Source: DTWD01 sp963662965 (GTDB lineage Bacteria; Acidobacteriota; Vicinamibacteria; Vicinamibacterales; UBA8438). From it: DNA of 64,000 nt. The position numbers and the translations under genes were made by a program. The stretch is taken from positions 4,340,001 through 4,404,000 of the forward strand of contig OY759970.1 in the NCBI GenBank assembly GCA_963662965.1, given 5' to 3'. Below the pieces are notes generated by a model that was given only the letters and a program-made list of their open reading frames with translations, was not told the DNA's origin and made no database searches. Shown here piece after piece: positions 52,107 to 59,044 of the stretch. Positions within the stretch are counted from its first letter, which is position 1; each line of letters opens with the position of its first letter.

Positions 52107-53702
52107 ATGTCCAACACCACGTCGGTAGGCATGCTTCCGGAGCTCGGTGACACGAAGCTGGGGCGCATACATTGGAACCTGGGCACTGCCGCGCTCTACG
52201 AGGAAGCCGTGCGACGTGGTGAAGGAACCGTCGCCGAGACCGGCCCGTTAGTCTGTGTGACCGGCGCGCACACTGGCCGTTCCCCCAACGACAAATTCCT
52301 GGTGCGCGAGCCGTCGAGTGACGGCGACGTCTGGTGGGGGAAGGTGAACCGTCCCGTTGAGTCGGCGCAGTTCGATCTGCTGTATGACCACATGATGCGC
52401 ACGCTCGACGGCAATGATCTCTTCGTGCAGGACTGCCATGCGGGCGCGGATCCGGCGCATCGCTTACCGGTACGGATCATCACCGAGCAGGCGTGGCACA
52501 GTCTCTTCGCGCGGACGATGTTTCTGGAACAGCCGGCCGGAACCCCACCCGGAGGCCACGCGCCGGAGTTCACCGTGATAAGCGCGCCGTCGATGAAGGC
52601 CGATCCGGCGCGGCATGGCACGCAGTCGGATGTGTCCATCTTCCTCAACTTTGCGCGCAAGCTGGTGCTCATCGGTGGCACGAGCTATGCCGGTGAGATC
52701 AAGAAGTCAATTTTCACGGTGATGAACTATCTGTTGCCGCTCCGCGATGTCATGCCGATGCATTGCTCGGCGAACAGCGGGCCGGGCGGCGACGCTGCGC
52801 TGTTCTTCGGGTTGTCCGGCACCGGCAAGACAACGTTGTCAAGCGATCCGAGACGGCGTCTCATCGGGGACGACGAGCATGGGTGGACGTCGCACGGCAT
52901 CTTCAACTTCGAGGGTGGCTGCTACGCGAAGATGATTCGGCTCTCGGCGGAGGCCGAGCCGGATATCTACGCGACCACCCAGCGGTTCGGAACGGTGCTC
53001 GAAAACGTCGTGCTCGACCCGGTGACGCGCCGCCTCGACCTCGACGACGATTCGCTGACGGAGAATACGCGGGGGGCGTATCCGATCTCCTACATCGACA
53101 ACTGGGAGCCGTCGGGGCAGGGGGGGCACCCCGCCAACATCGTGATGCTCACGGCCGACGCCTTCGGTGTGCTGCCGCCGATCTCGCGGCTGACCGCAGC
53201 CGGCGCGATGTATCACTTTCTCTCCGGTTACACGGCGAAGGTGGCGGGCACGGAGAAGGGCGTCACCGAACCGCAGGCGACGTTCAGCGCCTGTTTCGGC
53301 GCACCCTTCATGGTGCATCACCCGACGGTGTACGCCAGGCTGCTCGGTGAGAGGATCGCGGCGCACGGCGCGAACGTCTGGCTGGTGAACACGGGGTGGG
53401 CTGGTGGGTCATACGGTGTGGGGAGCCGGATACAGATCGGCGATACGCGGGCCATGATCACGGCGGCGCTCTCGGGCGCGCTCGATGATGCACGATTCGA
53501 GCCGGACCCGGTGTTCAATGTCGACGTGCCGAAGCTGGTGCCTGACGTGTCGCCGGAAGTCCTACACCCGCGCACGAACTGGAGCGACGGCGTGGCCTAT
53601 GACGCCCAGGCGCGGCGGCTCGCGGGCATGTTTGCCGAGAATTTCAAATCCTTCGAAGCCGAGGTAGACGAGGCAGTACGACACGCCGGACCGAACGTCT
53701 AG
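52107..53702 (+). CDS. pckA: Phosphoenolpyruvate carboxykinase (ATP)
   Basis: A 531-residue enzyme forming PEP from oxaloacetate at the gateway to gluconeogenesis. Landmarks are TGRSPNDKFLVRE near residue 58, the kinase-1a loop GLSGTGKTTLS near 235, the metal-binding GDDEHGW near 257, and IVMLTADAFGVLPPISRL. The start lacks a clear Shine-Dalgarno. The final TAG falls in the CTAG end of a 166-bp palindrome-ended element, so the last codons abut repeat sequence. Confidence 0.96.
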   Translation: MSNTTSVGMLPELGDTKLGRIHWNLGTAALYEEAVRRGEGTVAETGPLVCVTGAHTGRSPNDKFLVREPSSDGDVWWGKVNRPVESAQFDLLYDHMMRTLDGNDLFVQDCHAGADPAHRLPVRIITEQAWHSLFARTMFLEQPAGTPPGGHAPEFTVISAPSMKADPARHGTQSDVSIFLNFARKLVLIGGTSYAGEIKKSIFTVMNYLLPLRDVMPMHCSANSGPGGDAALFFGLSGTGKTTLSSDPRRRLIGDDEHGWTSHGIFNFEGGCYAKMIRLSAEAEPDIYATTQRFGTVLENVVLDPVTRRLDLDDDSLTENTRGAYPISYIDNWEPSGQGGHPANIVMLTADAFGVLPPISRLTAAGAMYHFLSGYTAKVAGTEKGVTEPQATFSACFGAPFMVHHPTVYARLLGERIAAHGANVWLVNTGWAGGSYGVGSRIQIGDTRAMITAALSGALDDARFEPDPVFNVDVPKLVPDVSPEVLHPRTNWSDGVAYDAQARRLAGMFAENFKSFEAEVDEAVRHAGPNV

Positions 53703-53864
53703 GGGCCTGTCCACGCTGAATCGGTACCGGTCGGTGGCGCGCGGCGCTCGGATGGCCAGGCGCGACGAGGGAGCAAATTTGGCATCTGTGACCGAGGAGC
53801 AACGCCGCCAGGCAGGACGCCCAGCCCGCGGAGTGGTACCGATTCAGCGTGGACAGGCCACTAG
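53699..53864. mobile_element. 166-bp palindrome-ended element, type 1, copy 2
   Basis: Terminal inverted repeats at 53699-53728 and 53835-53864 match 29 of 30. The interior of 106 bp is a close relative of the copy at 50803-50968 but in the opposite orientation. Its left end overlaps the stop codon of pckA, and a GTG in its right end (53849) is the longest available start of gatB. Confidence 0.85.
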
Positions 53865-55318
53865 CTACGGGCGCCGTTGGGGTCATCGATTTCGAGTCGG
53901 TGATCGGCCTGGAGGTGCACGCCCAGCTCCTGACCGATACGAAGATCTTCTGCGGTTGTAGCACCGCCTTCGGCGCACCCGCGAACAGCCATGTCTGCCC
54001 CGTGTGTCTCGGACTCCCGGGTGCACTGCCCGTTCTGAACGGACGCGCCGTCGAGTACGGCGTCCGCGCCGCCCTCGCCCTTGAGTGCACGGTTCACGAG
54101 ACATCGATTTTCGCGCGCAAGAACTACTTTTATCCCGATCTTCCCAAGGGCTACCAAATCTCGCAGTACGAAGAACCGCTGGCGACCGACGGGCTGGTCG
54201 AATACACCGCGGACGGGACGACCCATCGGGTGCGCATCACGCGTGTCCATCTGGAAGAGGACGCGGGCAAGTCGATTCACGACGGCTTTTCGGACTCCGA
54301 TCGGAACACCTATCTCGACTTCAATCGCAGCGGCGTCCCGTTGATTGAAATCGTGACGGAACCCGACCTGCGGGCCCCGGCGGCTGCCGCGTTGTTTTTT
54401 CAGCGCCTCCGCAGCACCTTGATGGCGATCGGCGTCAACGACGGCAACATGGAGGAGGGGAGCCTGCGGTGCGACGCCAACGTCTCGGTGCGTCCGCGGG
54501 GGACCTCCCCGCTCGGTGTTAAGGTGGAGGTCAAGAACCTTAACTCATTCCGATTCTTGGAAAAGGCGCTCGAATACGAAATCGCTCGGCAGACGTCGGC
54601 CGTTCGCGACGGTGAGGCGATCGTTCAGGAAACCCGGTTCTGGGATGCGGCGGGCAACCGAACGGTGTCGATGCGCAGCAAGGAAGAAGCGCACGACTAC
54701 CGGTACTTTCCCGAGCCAGACCTTCCGCCGCTGACGATCGACCCGGCGTGGCGCGAGCGCGTGCGTGACGCGCTTCCGGAGCTGCCGGAGGCCCGCGCGT
54801 GTCGTTTCATAGGCGATTACGGACTGTCGGAATACGACGCGGCCCAGCTCGCTGGGGAGCACCACCTGGCGTCGTACTACGAGGCGACGGCGATTGCGTC
54901 GAAGAATGCGAAGGCGGCGGCGAACTGGATCATGGGACCGGCGGCCCACAAGGCGAAGGCGCTCGGCGCCGACAGTTGGACGGTGGTGTCTTCGGACGCG
55001 CTTGCCGAGCTCATCCGTCTGGTCGACGACGGAACGATCAGCCATTCCACGGCGAAAGAGGTCTTCGAGAAGACAGCCGACACCGGCCTCCCGCCAGGCG
55101 ACATTGTGCAACAGGAGGGCCTCGCTCAGATCGGGGACGCAGGCGAACTTGAGGCGGTTGTTCGGCAGACGCTGGCGGACAATCAGCCGGCCGTCGAGAA
55201 GTACCGAGCCGGAAAGACCGGGACGCTCGGATTCCTGGTCGGGCAGGTGATGCGCGCGACAAAAGGCAAAGCTAACCCACAACTCGTCAACGAGTTACTC
55301 AAAGCGGCGCTTGAATGA
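53849..55318 (+). CDS. gatB: Aspartyl/glutamyl-tRNA amidotransferase subunit B
   Basis: A 489-residue subunit that activates mischarged Glu-tRNA(Gln) or Asp-tRNA(Asn) for transamidation. Landmarks are VIGLEVHAQLLTDTKIFCGC at the N-terminus, CPVCLGLPGALPVLN, VHLEEDAGKS, SKEEAHDYRYFPEPDLPPL and the C-terminal QatB/YqeY domain (residues 330-489). The upstream frame is closed, so the start is the GTG at 53849 or an internal GTG (53903) that would trim the family N-terminus. The GTG at 53849 lies inside the inverted repeat of the palindrome-ended element. Partner genes gatA and gatC are not in this window. Confidence 0.95.
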   Translation: MDRPLATGAVGVIDFESVIGLEVHAQLLTDTKIFCGCSTAFGAPANSHVCPVCLGLPGALPVLNGRAVEYGVRAALALECTVHETSIFARKNYFYPDLPKGYQISQYEEPLATDGLVEYTADGTTHRVRITRVHLEEDAGKSIHDGFSDSDRNTYLDFNRSGVPLIEIVTEPDLRAPAAAALFFQRLRSTLMAIGVNDGNMEEGSLRCDANVSVRPRGTSPLGVKVEVKNLNSFRFLEKALEYEIARQTSAVRDGEAIVQETRFWDAAGNRTVSMRSKEEAHDYRYFPEPDLPPLTIDPAWRERVRDALPELPEARACRFIGDYGLSEYDAAQLAGEHHLASYYEATAIASKNAKAAANWIMGPAAHKAKALGADSWTVVSSDALAELIRLVDDGTISHSTAKEVFEKTADTGLPPGDIVQQEGLAQIGDAGELEAVVRQTLADNQPAVEKYRAGKTGTLGFLVGQVMRATKGKANPQLVNELLKAALE

Positions 55319-55380
55319 TGCGGCGATGAGCGCCTGACACCACGACATCTGGGGGTATCAGCACCGGCGCATGCTATGCT

Positions 55381-56049
55381 TTGTGCCTCGCGATCGCGGC
55401 GCGGAACCTCTCCAAGGTCTATAACCGCGGCGTTTACGCGCTCCGTGACTTTTCCCTGGCCGTCGAAAAAGGTGAGGTCGTCTTCCTGGCCGGCCCGAGC
55501 GGGGCCGGTAAGTCGACGTTGCTTCGCCTCCTCTTGCGGCAGGATGTGCCGACCGATGGGCGTCTCGAGGTCGGTGGTCGTGACCTCGCGGAGCTGCGTG
55601 GACGCCATGTGCAGGCCTATCGGCGAAGCCTGGGATTCGTCTTTCAGGACTTCAAGCTGATTCCTCGCAAGACAGTGCTCGAGAATACGGCGTTCGTCCC
55701 ACGCGTCCTTGGCGCCTCCGACTCGCAGCAGCGTCGGAAAGCGTTTCAGGTGCTGAAGTGGGTCGGGCTGCAGCATCGGATGAGCGCGTTTCCCGCCGAG
55801 CTGTCGGGCGGCGAGCAGCAGCGCGTGGCGATCGCCCGCGCTCTCATCAACGATCCCATTCTGGTGCTCGCGGACGAGCCAACAGGGAACCTCGACCCGG
55901 ATCTTTCCCTCGAAATCATGAATCTATTGCGAGAAATCAACGCGCGTGGCACGACGGTGGTGGTGGCGACCCACGATGCCGAGTTGATACGGCGCGTCGG
56001 TAAACGCGCGATCACGCTCGAGCACGGGCGGATTACCGATTACAACTAG
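55381..56049 (+). CDS. ftsE: Cell division ATPase FtsE
   Basis: 222 residues: NLSKVYNRGVYALRDFSL, Walker A GPSGAGKSTLLRL near residue 40, signature LSGGEQQRVAIARALINDP near 140, Walker B LVLADEPTGNLDPDLSLEI near 160. FtsE works with FtsX to control peptidoglycan hydrolases at the septum. The start is probably the TTG at 55381; there is no ATG in frame. The next gene, ftsX, follows after 11 bp, the standard arrangement. Confidence 0.94.
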   Translation: MCLAIAARNLSKVYNRGVYALRDFSLAVEKGEVVFLAGPSGAGKSTLLRLLLRQDVPTDGRLEVGGRDLAELRGRHVQAYRRSLGFVFQDFKLIPRKTVLENTAFVPRVLGASDSQQRRKAFQVLKWVGLQHRMSAFPAELSGGEQQRVAIARALINDPILVLADEPTGNLDPDLSLEIMNLLREINARGTTVVVATHDAELIRRVGKRAITLEHGRITDYN

Positions 56050-56060
56050 AGGCACACGCC

Positions 56061-56969
56061 GTGAACGCTATCAAATATGTGGTGGTCGAAGCTGCGGCCA
56101 GCCTCTGGCGCGACCGTCGATCGGGAGCGCTGTCAATCGTCACGATCTCGGCGGCGCTCTTCGTGCTGGGCGCTCTGCTCCTCGTGACCTGGAATGTCGA
56201 GCAGTCGCTGAGTCAGTGGTCAGCCGCGGCCGAGATGTCGGTGTACGTGAACGACGGCGCGTCCGCGGAGGCGCGTGCCGGCATTGAGCATCTCCTTGCC
56301 GAGAGCGACCTGGTCGCCGACCGCGAGTACGTCTCGAAGGATGATGCGCTCGTGCGCTTCCGTCGTGACTTTACCGACCTCGCGCTCGTGACCACCGAGT
56401 TCGCGGCGAACCCGTTTCCGGCGTCCTTCGAAGTTCGGTTGCGTCCTGGCGGACACTATGCCGCCGGTGTCGTTGACCTCGCCGGCCGGTTGGGCGCCGC
56501 GCCCGGGGTGGCGGATGTCCGCTACGACCGGCGCTGGATAGAGCGTGTGGCTTCCGCCGTGTCGCTGATTCGCGGGATCGGTCTTGGCATTGTCTGGATT
56601 TTCGTCGTCGCCGCCACGCTGACCGTCGGCAACGTCGTGCGGCTGGCATGTTTCGCGAGGCGCGACGAGCTCGAGATCGCGAGGCTGGTCGGTGCGCCGT
56701 GGTTCTACGTGCGTGGTCCGTTCGTCGTGGAAGGGGTGCTGCAAGGAGGCGTCGGCGCGCTCTTCGCCCTCGCGGTACTGTGGGTCGCGTATTCGGCTGG
56801 CTCCGCCGGATATGGGGAGCTCGCCGCCGGCGTGCTCGGCGTCGATGCGGTCAGATTCCTCCCGGTCGGGTACACGGCGCTCCTGGTCTGTGGTGGGATG
56901 GTGGTGGGCTGCGTCGGCGGGATCTTTGCCGCGCGGACCGCGCGCGAGCCTGTCGCGGGCCGGTTGTGA
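56061..56969 (+). CDS. ftsX: Cell division protein FtsX
   Basis: 302 residues starting at a GTG (56061). Four helices are predicted: residues 25-45, 173-195, 220-245 and 270-290. The extracellular loop between helices 1 and 2 has ADREYVSKDDALVRFRRDF and FPASFEVRLRPG, the FtsX ECD pattern. The last loop contains ARRDELEIARLVGAPWFYVRGPF, the FtsX family motif. Coupled to ftsE. A truncated palindrome-ended element begins just after the stop. Confidence 0.93.
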   Translation: MNAIKYVVVEAAASLWRDRRSGALSIVTISAALFVLGALLLVTWNVEQSLSQWSAAAEMSVYVNDGASAEARAGIEHLLAESDLVADREYVSKDDALVRFRRDFTDLALVTTEFAANPFPASFEVRLRPGGHYAAGVVDLAGRLGAAPGVADVRYDRRWIERVASAVSLIRGIGLGIVWIFVVAATLTVGNVVRLACFARRDELEIARLVGAPWFYVRGPFVVEGVLQGGVGALFALAVLWVAYSAGSAGYGELAAGVLGVDAVRFLPVGYTALLVCGGMVVGCVGGIFAARTAREPVAGRL

Positions 56970-57062
56970 CGGTATTTTCCCTCGTCGCGCCTTGCCAAGG
57001 GCGGTCGCGGCTCGCGTCCAACGGGGTCTCGGTGCGACGCGGCACTTTCACCACGGGCCGCT
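56970..57062. repeat. Truncated copy of the palindrome-ended element
   Basis: The right part (57022-57062, GGTCTCGGTGCGACGCGGCA then CTTTCACCACGGGCC) matches the type-2 terminal repeat at 43635-43656 in reverse; CCCTCGTCGCGCC at 56987-56999 matches the shared core. The left inverted repeat is missing. Confidence 0.55.
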
Positions 57063-57065
57063 AGG

Positions 57066-57095
57066 GTTTGACACTCAGGAAGCGCCCTGGCTAGA
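57066..57095 (+). promoter_or_regulatory. Sigma-70 type promoter for the 57151-58745 genes
   Basis: TTGACA at 57066-57071, an 18-bp spacer and TAGACT at 57090-57095, about 55 bp before the small ORF ATG at 57151. It lies directly after the truncated repeat at 56970-57062. Confidence 0.6.
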
Positions 57096-57150
57096 CTGAG
57101 TACACTGACGTGCATGGCCACCGACCAGCCGTGACTCGGCGCCGTCACAG

Positions 57151-57426
57151 ATGACCAAGCGCCGTTCGTTCACCGAGACATCGACGGCACGTTCCAACTT
57201 CTATCGCGAGGAGCTGCTCAAGCACTGGCAGTGCCTCGAGCAGCAACGCGAGCACTACTCCGAAAAGGCGATGACCGATGTGGAGGCGGCACTCAGAAAG
57301 CTGATGCTCCATGTTGATCAGCTGTGCGCCGAGGAGCACGGCGATCAGCTCGTGAGTCAGCTCCTCCGCAAGATCGATGGTGTCACCCGCCTGTCGGCAT
57401 GGTCGAACCAGAAGCCGACGCATTAG
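57151..57426 (+). CDS. Small hypothetical helical protein
   Basis: 91 residues, mainly alpha-helical: NFYREELLKHWQCLEQQREH, a basic N-terminus and KLMLHVDQLCAEEHGDQLVS. No signal or membrane segment and no family recognised. The antisense frame is also open but has less natural composition, and the plus-strand ORF is placed well after a promoter-like sequence. Its last 28 bp overlap the start of the glycerate kinase gene, which argues that the frame is real and coupled. Confidence 0.65.
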   Translation: MTKRRSFTETSTARSNFYREELLKHWQCLEQQREHYSEKAMTDVEAALRKLMLHVDQLCAEEHGDQLVSQLLRKIDGVTRLSAWSNQKPTH

Positions 57427-58745
57427 GTTCGCCAACCAGTCTTCTGACCCTCCCAGCTCTTCGTCAGCACGTTAACGCTATCGTCCGCGAGGGAATCGTC
57501 GGAGCGAGCGCCGCCGCGCTCGTGCGCCGCGCGCTCGATGACGCCGCGGTCGCCGAACGGCTCGGGTCCCGACGCCTCACGATCATCGCCGCCGGGAAGG
57601 CCGCGGCCACGATGGCGTCCGCCTTCGTGTCTACGAGTTCCGCGTCGACGCAGGGATTGGTCGCGTCGCCGCTGCCAGGGACACCGATCGCCGAGCTGGA
57701 ATGGTTTGACGTCGGGCATCCGGTGCCGACGGCCGGGAGTGTCGCGGCTGGGCGCCGAGCTCTCGAGTTGGCGTCGAACATCGGCGGCGGTGAGACGTTG
57801 GTCGTGCTGTTGTCGGGAGGGGCCTCGGCTGGTCTGGCCGTCCCGGTCGAGGGGATGACGGTCGAGGACAAGGCCGGCACGACACGCGCGCTCCTGGAGG
57901 GTGGTGTCGCCATCGACGGGGTGAATTGTGTTCGGAAACACCTCTCCGCCATCAAAGGGGGACGACTCGCCGTTGCGGCCGACGGTCGTGTCGTCACCTT
58001 GGCGATATCCGATGTGGTCGACCCGGTCCCGGACGATCCCACCGTGATCGGGTCTGGACCGACGACGGCTGATCCAACCACGTTTGCCGACGCGATCGTC
58101 CACTGTCGGTCGGTGAGCGGACGTTCGTCCGTGCCGCCCTCCGCGCTGGCCGCCCTTGAGCGCGGCGTCCGGGGCGACCTCGAGGAAAGCCCGAAGCCGG
58201 GCGATGCCAGGTTGGACCCAACCGCATTCCACGTCATCGGGAGTCGTCTGGACGCCGTCGAGGCGGCAGCGCGCGCCGCGCGCCGCCGCGGCTTCGACGT
58301 TGCCATCATCGAAGAGCCGATCACCGGTGAAGCACGGGTCGCAGGCGACGCATACGTGAAATCGATTGCGCGACTGGCGCACGAACGGTCGCGTCCGCTG
58401 TGCGTGGTGTCGGCCGGCGAGACGACCGTGCGGGTCACCGGTCCCGGCCGTGGCGGTCGCAACCAGGAGTTCGCGCTCGCGGCGGCATTTGCGCTTGTTC
58501 GACGTTTTTCTGACGCCGTCGTGGCCAGCGTCGGTACCGACGGGATCGATGGTCCCACCGACGCCGCGGGAGCGGTGGTCGACACGATGACACCGAGCCG
58601 TGCGGTTGACGCCGGCCTCCATCGGCCGGAGAATTATCTGGCGGCGAACGATTCCTATCCGTTCTTCGAGGCCCTGGATGACCTCGTGCGAATCGGCCCC
58701 ACCGATACCAATGTGGGGGATCTCCAGGTCGCGTTGATCGCCTAG
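57399..58745 (+). CDS. Glycerate 2-kinase (MOFRL family)
   Basis: 448 residues converting glycerate to 2-phosphoglycerate. An N-terminal domain contains GKAAATMASAF near residue 60 and VVLLSGGASAGLAVPVEG near 140; the C-terminal MOFRL domain has VVSAGETTVRV and GPGRGGRNQEFALAAAFAL near 360. The chosen start is the ATG at 57399 (VEPEADALGSPTS); the open frame extends upstream only within the small ORF. A short gap to the following rnr gene holds repeats. Confidence 0.93.
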   Translation: MVEPEADALGSPTSLLTLPALRQHVNAIVREGIVGASAAALVRRALDDAAVAERLGSRRLTIIAAGKAAATMASAFVSTSSASTQGLVASPLPGTPIAELEWFDVGHPVPTAGSVAAGRRALELASNIGGGETLVVLLSGGASAGLAVPVEGMTVEDKAGTTRALLEGGVAIDGVNCVRKHLSAIKGGRLAVAADGRVVTLAISDVVDPVPDDPTVIGSGPTTADPTTFADAIVHCRSVSGRSSVPPSALAALERGVRGDLEESPKPGDARLDPTAFHVIGSRLDAVEAAARAARRRGFDVAIIEEPITGEARVAGDAYVKSIARLAHERSRPLCVVSAGETTVRVTGPGRGGRNQEFALAAAFALVRRFSDAVVASVGTDGIDGPTDAAGAVVDTMTPSRAVDAGLHRPENYLAANDSYPFFEALDDLVRIGPTDTNVGDLQVALIA

Positions 58746-58840
58746 TGGACCGTGTCACATAGGAGCCATTGGTGAAATTCACTCACGACCAGGTTCTTCA
58801 GACTGGAGGAATATCGCCGTCGATCGTCTCACGGAGTCTC

Positions 58841-58910
58841 AGGCGCTTCCCCCAGCCCCCCTGGCTCGCTCACTCGCGGGGCCCCAAACGCCCCACTCCG
58901 TTCGCTCGCC
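58841..58910 (-). repeat. Fragment of a GC-rich repeat (subfamily 2, inverted)
   Basis: On the minus strand it reads CGAACGGAGTGGGGC, then CCCCGCGAGTGAGCGAGCC and GGGGGAAGCGCC. A related fragment (AAACGGAGTGAGGCAGGG and CGCGAGTGAGCGAGCGAG) occurs at 63290-63360. Together with the next repeat it fills the gap between glycerate kinase and rnr (58746-59044). Confidence 0.55.
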
Positions 58911-58946
58911 GTAGTCTGCAACGTCAAATCTCACTCGGTACGATCC

Positions 58947-59040
58947 AGGCGCGCACGTGCGCGCCCTCGCCGGCACGGAGCGGGGTAAAGGGGTCCCGGC
59001 GAGTGCCGGCGGCGGGGTTCGGGGCCGCAGGCCCCGTCTG
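58947..59040 (+). repeat. GC-rich multi-hairpin intergenic repeat, copy E
   Basis: GCGCGCACGTGCGCGC palindrome, CGGCACGGAGCGGGG, CCCGGCGAGTGCCGGCGG and a final GGGGCCGCAGGCCCCGTCTG box. It ends 4 bp before the rnr ATG and would place a strong hairpin in the 5' leader. Confidence 0.75.
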
Positions 59041-59044
59041 ACGA

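Noticed and set aside
57145..57435. Minus-strand ORF of 96 codons opposite the small hypothetical gene
   Set aside because: The plus-strand ORF follows a promoter-like sequence and is coupled to glycerate kinase; the minus ORF has no ribosome site or context.
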